Shown here: positions 8,651 through 18,787 of the stretch, in pieces
Numbering within the stretch: the first letter of the stretch is position 1
How the letters are laid out: each line of letters opens with the position of its first letter
Origin: Methanocaldococcus sp. FS406-22
GTDB taxonomy: Archaea; AGJL01; Methanococci; Methanococcales; Methanocaldococcaceae
Length of the DNA: 64,000 nucleotides
Direction of reading: 5' to 3'
Assembly: GCF_000025525.1 (NCBI RefSeq)
Contig: NC_013887.1
Coordinates: 1,436,729-1,500,728 of the forward strand
The notes under the pieces: generated by a model
Told to the model about the DNA's origin: nothing
What the model saw: the letters and a program-made list of their open reading frames with translations, nothing else
The model's database searches: none
Program-made: the position numbers and the translations under genes

Positions 8651-9295
8651 TTAAGAGAACATGGTTTTAGCAATATGAAAGGTTATAGTACCTTCAACAA
8701 TTCCAGCAACTATAAATAGGAGCATAGATAGGATAAGTAATTTTAAGGACTCTTTTATGTAATATAAAACTTCTCTTTTAGTTCCAAATTTGATATTTAT
8801 AAGGAAATTCACTAACCCAATGTTAAATAAAACCCCACTTGATGCTGAAAGTATTAAAGCTGGAATTTCAATGATTCCATGTGGTAAAACTAAATAGATG
8901 AAACTTTTAATGCCAAATTTATAGAGTACGTATGACATTATGTAAGAGTTCAATACAATAACGAATATTGAGAAAATCCCAATGATATAGTTTAAAATAC
9001 AGACAGTTAGGTTATTTTTCCAAATGGCCAGTATTATGGCTGAGCTATCTTCATTTAATGTGATTTTTAGATTTTCAACATGTTTTTGAAAGTTTTGGAA
9101 GATTATATTTCCTAAATATGAGAAATATTTTACATCAGCTATTAAAATATACGAAATTGTTAAAGATAAGATAAAAACCAAACTAACAAATAATACAACT
9201 TTTCTATTCTTTATAGGGCTTTTTAGGATTTCTTTTAAATCAAATATCTCTTCCAATGCATCCATTAAGACCATCATTAAATAGGCATCTCTCAT
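8651..9295 (-). CDS. SpoIIM/DUF95-like integral membrane protein
   Basis: A 214-residue protein with about five membrane segments (near residues 30-52, 82-105, 110-130, 135-160 and 190-210). The order and the PHGIIEIPALILSA motif are typical of the SpoIIM (DUF95) family, named for a Bacillus sporulation protein but widespread in archaea with unknown function. It lies just downstream of hmgA with a 2-base gap, so the two form a likely operon. Whether this has a link to isoprenoid lipid synthesis is inference. Confidence 0.8.
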   Translation of the reverse strand: MRDAYLMMVLMDALEEIFDLKEILKSPIKNRKVVLFVSLVFILSLTISYILIADVKYFSYLGNIIFQNFQKHVENLKITLNEDSSAIILAIWKNNLTVCILNYIIGIFSIFVIVLNSYIMSYVLYKFGIKSFIYLVLPHGIIEIPALILSASSGVLFNIGLVNFLINIKFGTKREVLYYIKESLKLLILSMLLFIVAGIVEGTITFHIAKTMFS

Positions 9296-9297
9296 AA

Positions 9298-10512
9298 TTA
9301 TCTACCTAATTCTTGATGAGCTTTTCCTAAGTGACCAGCAGCTAAAGCTCCTAATAGAGATAACTCTCCAGCTAACACAGCCCCTCCAACAATCTCAGCA
9401 AACTTTAAAGCTTTGTTATCTCCATAGCAACCAAGCATCTCTAAGCATTCTTTCTGAGTTTCAACCCTTGTCCCCCCTCCAATAGTCCCTATTGGAACAT
9501 CTGGAAGTGTAACTGAAAAGTATAGTCCGTTATCTTCAACTTCTGCCATTGTTATTCCCAAACTACCTTCGACTATTTGAGCCTCATCTTGCCCAGTAGC
9601 TAAGAATATAGCTCCAATAATATTTGCATAATGGGCATTGAATCCCATACTGTTGCTTATTGCTGAACCTATATAGTTCTTTAACCTATTTACTTCAGCA
9701 ATTGCTTCAGATGTTGTTTTTAAATATTTATTAACCTCTTTTTCTTCTAAATAAATCTCTGCTACAATAGACTTACCTCTACCATTAATTAGATTCATTC
9801 CACTTGGCTTTTTATCTACACAGGCGTTTCCACTAACAGCAACTGTTTTAACAAATATGCCCTCTTTTTTTAGTTCTTCTTCTATAAAGTTGCATGCCTT
9901 TTCTGTGGCAATGGTAACCATGTTCATGCCCATGGCATCTCCAGTTTTAAATACAAATCTTGGATATAGATTTCTACCAACGATTAAAATTGGTTCTATT
10001 TTTATTAGCTTTCCGTGCCTTGTTGTTGATTCAGCAACTTCCTTTATCTTTTCAAAGTTTTCTTTAATCCAATCTCTAACTTTAATGGCATCTACAATAC
10101 TCTTTGTTTTTAAGCAAGGAGCTCTTGTCATCTTATCATCTATAACTCTAACAGTTGCCCCCCCACATTTTGTTATTATTGAGCAACCTCTATTAACTGA
10201 TGCCACCAAAGCTCCTTCAGTTGTTGCCAATGGGATATAAAACTCTCCCTTTGCATATTCTCCGTTAATCTTTAAAGGCCCAGCAAAGCCTAATGGTATT
10301 TGGATAGCTCCAATCATATTTTCTATATTCTTCTTCATAGCCATTTCTTCATCTATTGAGTAATTGCAGATATGCTTAAACTCTATTCCAACCTTCTTTT
10401 CAATGAATTTTCTTCTAATTTCAGTGGCTATTTTTGAGTTGAACATCTTATCCAATTGATATGGCTTTAACTCTCCATTTAGCATCTTTTCAAGGATGTC
10501 ATTATAGTTCAT
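9298..10512 (-). CDS. hmgA: 3-hydroxy-3-methylglutaryl-CoA reductase
   Basis: A 404-residue class I HMG-CoA reductase that makes mevalonate from HMG-CoA with NADPH, the committed step to archaeal isoprenoid lipids. Family motifs include ENMIGAIQIPLGFAGPL, PLATTEGALVASVNRG (catalytic Glu), DAMGMNM, KKPSGMN (catalytic Lys), GQDEAQ (catalytic Asp) and GHLGKAHQELGR (catalytic His near the end). It lacks the sterol-sensing membrane domain of eukaryotic enzymes. GGTGATAAA precedes the ATG. It is transcribed ahead of the SpoIIM-like gene. Confidence 0.97.
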   Translation of the reverse strand: MNYNDILEKMLNGELKPYQLDKMFNSKIATEIRRKFIEKKVGIEFKHICNYSIDEEMAMKKNIENMIGAIQIPLGFAGPLKINGEYAKGEFYIPLATTEGALVASVNRGCSIITKCGGATVRVIDDKMTRAPCLKTKSIVDAIKVRDWIKENFEKIKEVAESTTRHGKLIKIEPILIVGRNLYPRFVFKTGDAMGMNMVTIATEKACNFIEEELKKEGIFVKTVAVSGNACVDKKPSGMNLINGRGKSIVAEIYLEEKEVNKYLKTTSEAIAEVNRLKNYIGSAISNSMGFNAHYANIIGAIFLATGQDEAQIVEGSLGITMAEVEDNGLYFSVTLPDVPIGTIGGGTRVETQKECLEMLGCYGDNKALKFAEIVGGAVLAGELSLLGALAAGHLGKAHQELGR

Positions 10513-10527
10513 TTTATCACCAGAAAT

Positions 10528-11754
10528 TTAGTTTGGATTATTTCTAATGGTTTCAAGTTTCTCGTCACATTTATCAATTAGATTTTTAAAAGCTTCTAAT
10601 CCTTTTTCTGAATATGGCTCATTTTTCCAATTTATACTACTTATACAGCTTTTTCTATACTTAGCTTTTAATTTATTAAGTATATCTAAAAAATCTTTGA
10701 GGTATTTTTCACGATTTTCATCTTCAATAAACATCCAATATTTATCAAAATTTTTATTTATCATATTTAAACACTTTACTACTGCATAAACATCTTTTGC
10801 TTCAATTCTCTTCTTAATAATTTCATAAACTGCATATAATCTTGATTCAGCATCAGTTAAATCACCATAACCTCCCGATGTGTCTCCTCTATCTCTACCC
10901 CTTAGAATTAAATCAACTGCATATTTTGGATTTATAACATTTGCAAATGCTTTTATATATAAGCCATACATTAAGAAATTTAACATTATGATGTAATAAA
11001 TAATTCCGTAATCAATTACGTGTAATTGGACATGAGTTAATGAAATAAGGATAAGTAAAAACACAGTGGTAAATGAAAATGCTACAAAAGTTAGAAATCT
11101 CTCATCTCTAACCCATATCCACATTAAAATATTACTTAACCTATCTGATGATGTTTGAATAATAACCCAAGAAATTGATACAAGTAATGCTGAGATAGTT
11201 GCTAAGATACCTCCTACTGTAAGGAAATTACCACAATCATTCTCAACATATTTTGCATTTGACATTAGAAAATCTGAAATTGTACTGTTTGTAGTATTAA
11301 GAATTAAATATCCTACATGACTTAAAACCAATGCTACTGCAATTGATGCTACTATTGATAAAATAAAAAGATAATTCTGAAAAGTGAGTTTTAGGATTTC
11401 AGTAGTATTCCAATCAAAAATTTCTATAATTTCTTCTTTAAAATCTGAAAGAATCATAAGTGTTGAAAAAACAGCATAAATATATAAAACAAAAAGTTCT
11501 GGATTTTGAGGTATATAGTTTTGAGGGATTATTATTTTAAAAATTAATAATATTACTGATAATGTCACTAACAATAGTAAAGAGATAATTGATTGTATAA
11601 ATTTTTTGTATTTTTCTTCTGAACACAGTAGTAGAATAAGTAATAACATTATAAAAATAAAGAAAGCTAAATTAAATCCAGGAATTGACACAGAAATAAT
11701 TGCTCCCACCACTAAGCCTACAATTACTCCAACTGCCTTAGTAAGCTTATTCAT
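10528..11754 (-). CDS. Polytopic membrane protein with cytosolic C-terminal domain, unknown
   Basis: A 408-residue protein I do not recognise. About eight hydrophobic segments lie in residues 5-275 (for example VGVIVGLVVGAIISV and FLTVGGILATISALLVSI), followed by a soluble, charged, helical domain of about 130 residues (DRGDTSGGYGDLTDAESRLYAVYEIIKKRIEAKD onward, split here as two stretches). A stress-sensor or channel role would be speculation. AGGTGGGG precedes the ATG. It ends 16 bases before hmgA, so it may be the first gene of that unit. Confidence 0.75.
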   Translation of the reverse strand: MNKLTKAVGVIVGLVVGAIISVSIPGFNLAFFIFIMLLLILLLCSEEKYKKFIQSIISLLLLVTLSVILLIFKIIIPQNYIPQNPELFVLYIYAVFSTLMILSDFKEEIIEIFDWNTTEILKLTFQNYLFILSIVASIAVALVLSHVGYLILNTTNSTISDFLMSNAKYVENDCGNFLTVGGILATISALLVSISWVIIQTSSDRLSNILMWIWVRDERFLTFVAFSFTTVFLLILISLTHVQLHVIDYGIIYYIIMLNFLMYGLYIKAFANVINPKYAVDLILRGRDRGDTSGGYGDLTDAESRLYAVYEIIKKRIEAKDVYAVVKCLNMINKNFDKYWMFIEDENREKYLKDFLDILNKLKAKYRKSCISSINWKNEPYSEKGLEAFKNLIDKCDEKLETIRNNPN

Positions 11755-11803
11755 CGCCCCACCTATTGCCCATTAAAAATTAAGTATAGCAAATAATTCA
11801 ACT

Positions 11804-12116
11804 TCATTCAACTACAACACCATCCTTTAATATATTTCTATAGAAAGAAGTATTTAGCCTCTTTATTTGGTTGAATTCTTCAACTGAAAGAACTTTTGCT
11901 GAAATATAGATGCCATATTCAAGCAATATTTTAATAACAACATCAGAAACTAATTTCTGCATTTTAAATGAATCATAGTTTGTTAATAATTAAAACATCT
12001 ATGTCAGAATCTTCCCTATCTTCTCCCCTCGCTACTGAACCATAAAGAATAATTTTTACAATTTTTTCTTTATAGTTCTTTTTTAGTTCATCAACAAATG
12101 ACTTTAAAATATCTAT
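11804..12116 (-). pseudogene. Decayed minimal nucleotidyltransferase (MntA/HEPN-MNT type)
   Basis: Minus-strand translation directly after the HisA-like stop gives a nucleotidyltransferase core: ILYGSVARGEDREDSDIDVL contains the GS...R and DxD motifs. It then stops; moving one base into the next frame continues it as YDSFKMQKLVSDVVIKIL through to VVVE and a stop at 11804. There is no start codon between the upstream TAA and the conserved core. So the gene has lost its start and carries a frameshift near 11985. Such proteins are antitoxins (AMPylating MntA) of HEPN toxins in archaea; no HEPN partner is seen here. Confidence 0.75.
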
Positions 12117-12830
12117 TTATTTTCTGTCATATTTATCACTAAATTTACTAATAATTTCCTCCAAATCTAAAATCCCTTTATGTATTGCCGTTGCTATCAA
12201 AACTCCATCAACCCCCAAATTATAGCATAGCTCCAAATCATCCATCCCTTTAATTCCACCACCAACATATACTGGATTGTTGGTTTTATCTAAGACATAT
12301 TTTATAAGCTCTACATTAATACCTCTTTGAGTTCCAACTGAAGAAATATCTAATATTGTTAGTGGAGTATCCTCTCTGACATAAGATAGTATTCCATCCA
12401 AACTATAATCTTTAAAATTTTTATCTAATAAAAGCTCTCCATTTTTGAAATCTAAGCTAACAACTATGTCTTTTTCTTTAAGCAATTCAATATCCTTTAA
12501 TGTCTCTGTTGCTACAATTGCCTTATCATCTTTATTTAAAATTTTTTTGATATTTTCTAAGTCCTCTCTTCTCTTTACTCCAATATCAACAATCTTATTT
12601 ACAAAATCTATCTCTTTTATAACCTCAAAGTTGTCTCCATTACCCATTATAAAGTTTAAGTCCGCTATATAGATAGTTTCAGCTCCTCTTTCTTTATATG
12701 CCATTGCTACATCAATTGGATTTGGTGAATTGCAGATAACTGATTTTAGTGGTTTATATTCATCCCTATTCCCACTTTTTCCATGCACAGCTATCTTATT
12801 CATTAAATCAATAACTGGGATTATTTGCAT
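12117..12830 (-). CDS. HisA/HisF-like TIM-barrel protein
   Basis: A 237-residue beta/alpha barrel. VIDLMNKIAVHGKSGNRDEY at the N-terminus and NPVYVGGGIKGMDD / GVDGVLIATAIHKG at the C-terminal phosphate-binding half match the methanogen hisA/hisF-related family. True HisA is usually distinct in these genomes, so this is unlikely to be the histidine enzyme; its substrate is unknown to me. AAAATTTTGGTGAGA precedes the ATG. A nucleotidyltransferase remnant abuts its 3' end. Confidence 0.82.
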   Translation of the reverse strand: MQIIPVIDLMNKIAVHGKSGNRDEYKPLKSVICNSPNPIDVAMAYKERGAETIYIADLNFIMGNGDNFEVIKEIDFVNKIVDIGVKRREDLENIKKILNKDDKAIVATETLKDIELLKEKDIVVSLDFKNGELLLDKNFKDYSLDGILSYVREDTPLTILDISSVGTQRGINVELIKYVLDKTNNPVYVGGGIKGMDDLELCYNLGVDGVLIATAIHKGILDLEEIISKFSDKYDRK

Positions 12831-12872
12831 CTTCTCACCAAAATTATTTGATGGAAAAATTTAAATCAATGT

Positions 12873-13394
12873 ATGGTTAAGATAAATATAAATCCAAAAA
12901 ATGGTGAAATAGTGGATATTGGCCTTATAGTTCTCATTGCATCAATATTTATTTTTGGATGCATATTTATCTTTTGTTTAAACCTACTATTTAAGAGAAT
13001 GTTTGGAGTTGATAATGACTTTAAGGAATTCTCCAACTTAAATAAAAACATTAAAAGAGATAAAATCATTGTATCATTGATTAGCTTAGCTACAACAATA
13101 CTTTTTATTAAACTGTTTAACCTTAAATTCAACATCATAGTTTTTGTTATTGTTTATATTATCATTAGAACTCTTTTTGAGATTATTATCTATAAAAAAC
13201 TTCCTTCTATTAAAATCTCTAAAGATACCTTAATATTGTGGATTTCACTATGTTTTATGATTGCATGTTGGTATTTTGTGCCTAAACTATTGAGTTATTT
13301 TGGAATATCAAACCAAATAATTACAGTTATTTTAGCTTTTATTATGCCTATACTGTTATTATTGCTTTTCATTGCTGTATTTGTAGAATTTTAG
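12873..13394 (+). CDS. Small polytopic membrane protein, unknown
   Basis: A 173-residue protein with five hydrophobic stretches (about residues 15-42, 65-85, 88-110, 118-140 and 145-172) and little soluble sequence. No clear ribosome site precedes the ATG. It shares its promoter region with the divergent HisA-like gene and overlaps by four bases the convergent membrane gene at 13391. I recognise no family. Confidence 0.6.
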   Translation: MVKININPKNGEIVDIGLIVLIASIFIFGCIFIFCLNLLFKRMFGVDNDFKEFSNLNKNIKRDKIIVSLISLATTILFIKLFNLKFNIIVFVIVYIIIRTLFEIIIYKKLPSIKISKDTLILWISLCFMIACWYFVPKLLSYFGISNQIITVILAFIMPILLLLLFIAVFVEF

Positions 13395-13741
13395 AGATTT
13401 ATTGCTATAATTATATAGATGAGTTCAATAACTGCAAATATTGATATCAATACAGTAATTATAAGCATTGATTTCATAAATGCAGATGCAAATTTAAACC
13501 GATTAAACATTTCGTAGGTTTTACGAAACATCAGATGTCTAACAAGCATAGATAGCAATATAAACATAAATATTAGAGTATTCAGCAAAAATAGGGACTC
13601 ACTATCAGCAGTTGTTTTAGATAAAATTGTAAAAAATATAATCAGCATTAAGAAAATGTTATCTATCACATTCCAGTTTTTATCAGTGTATAGGTATTTT
13701 ATGCCCTTAAATGCTTTTTTTATAGCTAACATAAAGCCCAT
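13391..13741 (-). CDS. Small membrane protein, unknown
   Basis: A 116-residue protein with three hydrophobic segments (roughly 28-48, 52-72 and 88-115) and a basic N-terminus. GGGGATGAG precedes the ATG. It lies 15 bases after the DP1 gene on the same strand and converges on the 173-residue membrane protein with a 4-base overlap. No family recognised. Confidence 0.6.
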   Translation of the reverse strand: MGFMLAIKKAFKGIKYLYTDKNWNVIDNIFLMLIIFFTILSKTTADSESLFLLNTLIFMFILLSMLVRHLMFRKTYEMFNRFKFASAFMKSMLIITVLISIFAVIELIYIIIAINL

Positions 13742-13756
13742 CTCATCCCCAAAAAA

Positions 13757-15541
13757 TCAATATCTAACCTCTAAAACCCCTCTATCCCATTCTAAATAAT
13801 GTCCTTTCTCTCCAACCTTTGCCATATTTATTATTGGGACTATTGCGGGAGTTGGGCTAATTCCCATTCTCTTCTGGAAATCTGTCTGTTCTTGGAAAGT
13901 CCCACTATTAACCATAACAACTCCTCTATAAATTCCATAACCATTAATGTGTATATGTCCAGTGTGTAAAATATCAATATCCCTATCTATAACTAAGTAA
14001 TCTTTATGTTCTGGGGCTATTGGACATCTTCCTCCATAGGTTGGACATAATAATCTTCTTTTTATCAATTCTTTCATAATAGTTACTGGATTTTCATAAC
14101 TTGCTGTTCTTATCTGCCCAACTAAGTCGTCAAAGCTTCTACCGTGATATAATAAGGTATCAAAGCCATGAATATTGAGAGTGCATGGATTCCCTACAAA
14201 GTAAATATTATCCCTATTAAATAGCTTTGCTATTTTGTCAGGCAGTTTTGGTTGAGGTTCTGCAGGTCTAACAGCATCGTGGTTTCCGGGAGAGATTATT
14301 ATGCTTATATGCTCAGGAATTTGTTCTATATACATTGCTATCTCTCTATACTGCTCCATAATATCTACTTCATATAAATCCTCCTCCTGTCCGGGATAAA
14401 CTCCAACTCCATCAACCAAATCTCCAGCAATGCAGATGTATTTTAATCTGCTAACAACTTTTTCCTCTAACTCATTATCAACATCTCCATTTAAAAATCT
14501 AACGAATTTTTCAAACTCTTTATGTAAAAACTCCTTACTTCCAACGTGAATATCTGATAAAAATGCCATATATATTTCTTCATCAATTCTTTTTGGCTCT
14601 TTTGGTGGAAATACTGGTCGTATAATTTCATCAACATATATTGAACTTCCTGTTCTATTAACAGTTCCAATGGCTCCAATAACTTCATCCAACAAAATAT
14701 CGTCCGGCAACTGCCCTCTTTCAATTTTTTCTTTTGGTAAAATTAAGGTTATCTCATCTTCGGTGTCTTCAATTCTGACTATTAAATTCCCATTCTTTGC
14801 TGTATCCACATCACTAACAATTCCTACAACAAAAACATCCTTCTGCCCTTTCATCCTCTTTATATCCTTTAAAGGATATCCTTTCCTCTGAGCCTTTCTT
14901 TCAATAAAAACCTTTAATCTTTCAAATCTGTCTCTAAAGTATTTAACAAAATCTTCAATGGTTCCAGTGCATGTGGATTTTCCAGAAACGTCTGAATCGT
15001 CATATATCTTAATTATAGCATCTATATCCTTAGCTATCCACTTTATTCTGCTACTTACACTCTCTCTTATTTTTGATATTCTTTCATACCTTTTAGCTCT
15101 CTCAGCATTAAAATCTTCCTTTTTTTCTTCTTTGGAAATTAGTTGTTTTAATTTTTCCTCAAGGTCTTCCTCAGGTTTTTTTATTAGTTCTGGTTTTTCT
15201 TCTTTCTTTATGAATTCTACCTTTTCTACTTCTATTTTCTCTTTAGTTTCTTTTTCAATTTCTTCTTTTATTTCTTTAAGTTTTTCTTCAACTTTTTCTC
15301 CAGTATAGTAAAATATAAAATCAAAATCCTTATATTCATTTATTATTTCATTCAAATCTTTTTGTAAAAAAATGTCTAAAAACTTCTCATCCAACAAAAT
15401 AAAAGCGTCGTTGTATTTTTTAAATTCTTTAATTTTTTCAATTAAGAGGTTAATTTTTTCTTCAGCAAAATCTTTTAGCTTTTCATAGACAGTTGGAGAT
15501 AGCAGAACCTCAATATCTAAGAACTCATTTATTATTTCCAT
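13757..15541 (-). CDS. polB: DNA polymerase D small subunit DP1 (3'-5' exonuclease)
   Basis: A 594-residue subunit of the archaeal replicative polymerase PolD. A charged, helical, low-complexity N-terminal region (to ~150) is followed by an OB-fold (~225-300) and a calcineurin-like phosphoesterase domain with intact metal motifs: SDIHVGS, GDLVDG, SPGNHD, YHGRSFDD and HTGHIHINGYG. These residues carry the Mre11-like proofreading activity. GGAGGATAGAA precedes the ATG. It overlaps the primase large subunit gene by 17 bases, so polymerase and primase are expressed together. The DP2 gene is not in this window. Confidence 0.95.
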   Translation of the reverse strand: MEIINEFLDIEVLLSPTVYEKLKDFAEEKINLLIEKIKEFKKYNDAFILLDEKFLDIFLQKDLNEIINEYKDFDFIFYYTGEKVEEKLKEIKEEIEKETKEKIEVEKVEFIKKEEKPELIKKPEEDLEEKLKQLISKEEKKEDFNAERAKRYERISKIRESVSSRIKWIAKDIDAIIKIYDDSDVSGKSTCTGTIEDFVKYFRDRFERLKVFIERKAQRKGYPLKDIKRMKGQKDVFVVGIVSDVDTAKNGNLIVRIEDTEDEITLILPKEKIERGQLPDDILLDEVIGAIGTVNRTGSSIYVDEIIRPVFPPKEPKRIDEEIYMAFLSDIHVGSKEFLHKEFEKFVRFLNGDVDNELEEKVVSRLKYICIAGDLVDGVGVYPGQEEDLYEVDIMEQYREIAMYIEQIPEHISIIISPGNHDAVRPAEPQPKLPDKIAKLFNRDNIYFVGNPCTLNIHGFDTLLYHGRSFDDLVGQIRTASYENPVTIMKELIKRRLLCPTYGGRCPIAPEHKDYLVIDRDIDILHTGHIHINGYGIYRGVVMVNSGTFQEQTDFQKRMGISPTPAIVPIINMAKVGEKGHYLEWDRGVLEVRY

Positions 15542-16625
15542 TTCTATCCTCCTTTTTCATCTTCTTAAATTTCTCTTTCTTTAGATGCCTATTTATATTG
15601 TAGCAGAGGTAATCTAAAGGATGAATAATAAACTTTTTCTTACAAATCTCATCTGGTTTGCAGTAATAACTTAATCCTTTTCCTCCATCAGATTGCCAGT
15701 TTTTGCAATACTCACAATGGGTTAATCTTCCATGACCTACTTTATAGCCAATATTGTGCATAATATAGTATCTTGTCTTCTTTTCATCGAAATCTTCAAC
15801 GTTCTTAAACATCATCTCAATAAGTTCATCTATAAACTTCTCAATTTCTTCCTCAGAGGCAATATCTGTGGCTGAGATATTTACCAAATTTCCATTCTTA
15901 TCTAAAGGTCTTAAATTAGGGTTAAATTTAGCACAGAACCAATAAACTACAAAACTTCTTCTTGCATAATGCGATGGAGAGCCACCACTTAAAATGTCGT
16001 TTAAAATCCCTCTAATACATGGCGGATGCCATTCTAACGGGATATTTCCTTTAAAGTTTAATGCTTTAATACCTTCAATATGCTCATATTTAATTTTATC
16101 TTTTAGGTAATTATTTATCTCGTCTAATAATTTTTTTATTATATCATCATCTGGCAGTTTTACCTGTTTAGCCATATCTCCGAGTTTTTTTAACTCTACT
16201 CTAATAAATTCTCTTGCATAGATCTCTTTAATTTCAGTTATATCAACATATCCGTTTTCTAAATCTAATCGCTCTAAGTGTAAATCGTTATTTCTTGATT
16301 TTGAAGCAGTTTTTATAAATTCCCAGACGGAAATTTTATTTGGAAGATTCTTCATAACTTCAAATTTTTTCATTTCAGCATAATTTTTTACAAATGCATT
16401 AAAGTAGGATGTGTGGGATAATAAAATAATTAGGAGATAATCGATTAGAGCGTCTAATTTATCTTTTTCTATATTATCAAAATTTGAATAATTTCTTAAA
16501 TCTCTCTCATATTCCTTATTTTCTTCAAAAATATATTTTAACTTGGAGATTATTAGTAACTTATAATCGTTCAACGCCTTTAAAAAATCTATTTCTTTAA
16601 ATTCATCTAAATATTTTAGGAGCAT
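15525..16625 (-). CDS. priL: DNA primase large subunit
   Basis: The large (regulatory) subunit of the archaeal/eukaryotic-type primase. I start at the ATG at 16625 because the upstream GTGATT is the ribosome site, giving 366 residues. The C-terminal domain carries four conserved cysteines for a [4Fe-4S] cluster: PPCIRGIL, then HCEYC and YCKPDEICK. The N-terminal half is helical and charged as in the family. It overlaps the stop region of the MscS gene upstream and DP1 downstream, forming a replication unit. Confidence 0.92.
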   Translation of the reverse strand: MLLKYLDEFKEIDFLKALNDYKLLIISKLKYIFEENKEYERDLRNYSNFDNIEKDKLDALIDYLLIILLSHTSYFNAFVKNYAEMKKFEVMKNLPNKISVWEFIKTASKSRNNDLHLERLDLENGYVDITEIKEIYAREFIRVELKKLGDMAKQVKLPDDDIIKKLLDEINNYLKDKIKYEHIEGIKALNFKGNIPLEWHPPCIRGILNDILSGGSPSHYARRSFVVYWFCAKFNPNLRPLDKNGNLVNISATDIASEEEIEKFIDELIEMMFKNVEDFDEKKTRYYIMHNIGYKVGHGRLTHCEYCKNWQSDGGKGLSYYCKPDEICKKKFIIHPLDYLCYNINRHLKKEKFKKMKKEDRNGNNK

Positions 16626-16630
16626 AATAA

Positions 16631-17605
16631 TCACGTATTTTTAATGCTGTTTTCAGATTTAATAACTGCCTTAATGTGTGGATAAGCTAATTTTACATCA
16701 TTTTCTTTATTTACTTTTTCTAAGATTCTTTTATAAATTTCAGCACTTATTTTTGCTTTTTCATAAACATTTACTAAATAAATTACCTTTACATAAAAAG
16801 AGCTCCTTGTTATTCCAATCCTTACTATTGGCTTATCAGATAATTTCCTTGAAATGAGATATTTTCTCTTAGACCACTTTTTATACAATTCTCTCATTAA
16901 ATCTCCAACAACTTCATCGGCTGATTCAAAAACAATATTTTCAGCTTTTTCTATGTTGCTGTCGTATGTAAAATGGACAATTATATTATCCCAAATATAT
17001 GGTGACCCTTTTGTAAGGTTTTCTATTGAAGCGGTAAATATATAAGAATTTGGGATAATTAAAACTCTCCCCGTTGGTTCAAAATTATCTGTTGTTAATT
17101 CACTTAAATAAATGTGCTGAGTATCTATATCGAACACATCTCCAGCCCCTATATTTTTAATATAAATCCTATCTCCAATCTTTATTGTTCTTGTGTATAG
17201 GATTATTATCCACCCAGCAAAGTTCAAAATCGGCTTTTGTAGGGCATAGGTTATAGCAGCCCCAATTAACCCAACTGAAACAACTAAAGACGATACATTT
17301 TGGTAGATAACACCAAAAATCATTAAGGCAACGCAAAGATATACAAAATACTTAAAAATATAATTTAGAGTTAGATACTCTCCAGCTTTTTCTTCCCTCT
17401 TTCTTGCATACTTTCTAAATATCTCTGAGGCAATATCTACAACAATAAGCCCAGATAAAATAATTATAGCTATAATCATTATCTGGTTTTGATACTTGCC
17501 AAGTAGCATTATATAGGTCTCTAAGTTAAAAATTGATATAAGGCAGTGCAATAGGATTATTAGCAATACAATCTTTACTCCTAATTTTATCTTGTTATCA
17601 ATCAT
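16631..17605 (-). CDS. MscS-family small-conductance mechanosensitive channel
   Basis: About 324 residues starting MIDNKIK; GAGGATG precedes this ATG, so the upstream in-frame ATG is probably part of the ribosome site. Four hydrophobic helices span roughly 10-125. The pore-lining helix [20 protein letters not shown] is followed by the MscS beta domain ([26 protein letters not shown]). It protects against hypo-osmotic shock. It is first in a minus-strand run with priL and DP1, overlapping priL, and divergent from the amidohydrolase. Confidence 0.9.
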   Translation of the reverse strand: MIDNKIKLGVKIVLLIILLHCLISIFNLETYIMLLGKYQNQIMIIAIIILSGLIVVDIASEIFRKYARKREEKAGEYLTLNYIFKYFVYLCVALMIFGVIYQNVSSLVVSVGLIGAAITYALQKPILNFAGWIIILYTRTIKIGDRIYIKNIGAGDVFDIDTQHIYLSELTTDNFEPTGRVLIIPNSYIFTASIENLTKGSPYIWDNIIVHFTYDSNIEKAENIVFESADEVVGDLMRELYKKWSKRKYLISRKLSDKPIVRIGITRSSFYVKVIYLVNVYEKAKISAEIYKRILEKVNKENDVKLAYPHIKAVIKSENSIKNT

Positions 17606-17628
17606 AAACATCCTCAGTGGTGATGTTC

Positions 17629-18741
17629 TTGCTATTAAAAAGCCAATTCTTGTATGGAGAGGATTTTGAAATAAGAAAAGGAGTTTTAGTTATTGAAGAT
17701 GGGATTATTAAAGGTTTTACAAATGAGCATAGTAATGAGCTTATTGAGTTTAAAGGACTTGTTATCCCACCATTAATAAATGCCCACACTCACATAGCTG
17801 ATAATAGTATAAAGGATATAGGTATTAATAAAACTTTGGATGAGTTGGTTAAACCTCCAAATGGTTTGAAGCATAGATATTTGGCAGAGTGTAGTGATGA
17901 TATATTAATTGAAGGCATGAAACTTGGCTTAAAAGATATGAAAGAGCATGGGATAAAATATTTTTGTGATTTTAGGGAAAATGGGGTTAAAGGGATTAAT
18001 TTATTAAAAACTGCCTTAAAATGCTACGATTATCCAAAGGCAATAATCTTGGGAAGACCTACAAAGGTTGATAATGATGAGATTAAAGAGATTTTAAAAA
18101 TATCCAATGGTTTAGGGCTGAGTGGAGCTAATGAATTTGAAGACGATGAGTTAAAACTAATATTTAGAGTTTTTAGGAGGTTTAAAGAAAAAGATGATAA
18201 GAAATTGTTTGCTATACATGCAGCTGAGCATAGAGGGGCTGTAGAGTATAGCTTAAACAAATATGGTATGACGGAGGTTGAGAGGTTAATAGATTTAGGA
18301 ATAAAACCAGATTTTGTTGTTCATGGAACTCATCTAACATCTAATGACTTAGAGTTATTGAAAGAAAATAACATCCCAGTTGTTGCTTGTGTAAGGGCTA
18401 ATTTATCTTTCAATGTAGGAATGCCAAATTTAAATGAGCTTAACGATAACTTATTGGTTGGAATTGGGACAGATAACTTCATGGCAAACTCTCCTTCAAT
18501 ATTTAAAGAGACGGACTTTATTTATAGACTCTACCACATAGAGCCAAAGGATATTTTAAAAATGGCTACAATAAACAATGCAAAGATTTTGAAGCTTGAT
18601 AACGTTGGTTTGATAGAAGAGGGCTTTAAAGCAGTCTTTACTTTTATAAAACCAACAAATGCTATACTATTTTCTAAGAATATTGTTGCCTCTGTAGTTA
18701 CCAGATGTGAGAAAGGGGATGTTGTAGATTTTAGTTTATAA
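17629..18741 (+). CDS. Metal-dependent amidohydrolase (chlorohydrolase/cytosine deaminase-like)
   Basis: A roughly 370-residue amidohydrolase-superfamily enzyme. Metal ligands are in place: NAHTHIADN (HxH), [17 protein letters not shown] and [12 protein letters not shown] (Asp). The fold is closest to nucleobase/guanidine deaminases of the TrzN/SsnA type; the substrate is unknown. Start choice: GGTGAT at 17619-17624 is the ribosome site, which makes TTG at 17629 more likely than the ATG embedded in it at 17623. It is divergent from mscS. Confidence 0.85.
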   Translation: MLLKSQFLYGEDFEIRKGVLVIEDGIIKGFTNEHSNELIEFKGLVIPPLINAHTHIADNSIKDIGINKTLDELVKPPNGLKHRYLAECSDDILIEGMKLGLKDMKEHGIKYFCDFRENGVKGINLLKTALKCYDYPKAIILGRPTKVDNDEIKEILKISNGLGLSGANEFEDDELKLIFRVFRRFKEKDDKKLFAIHAAEHRGAVEYSLNKYGMTEVERLIDLGIKPDFVVHGTHLTSNDLELLKENNIPVVACVRANLSFNVGMPNLNELNDNLLVGIGTDNFMANSPSIFKETDFIYRLYHIEPKDILKMATINNAKILKLDNVGLIEEGFKAVFTFIKPTNAILFSKNIVASVVTRCEKGDVVDFSL

Positions 18742-18787
18742 TCAACAAATTTATAAAAAACTCTTTTTAAACATAAAAATAAGAATT

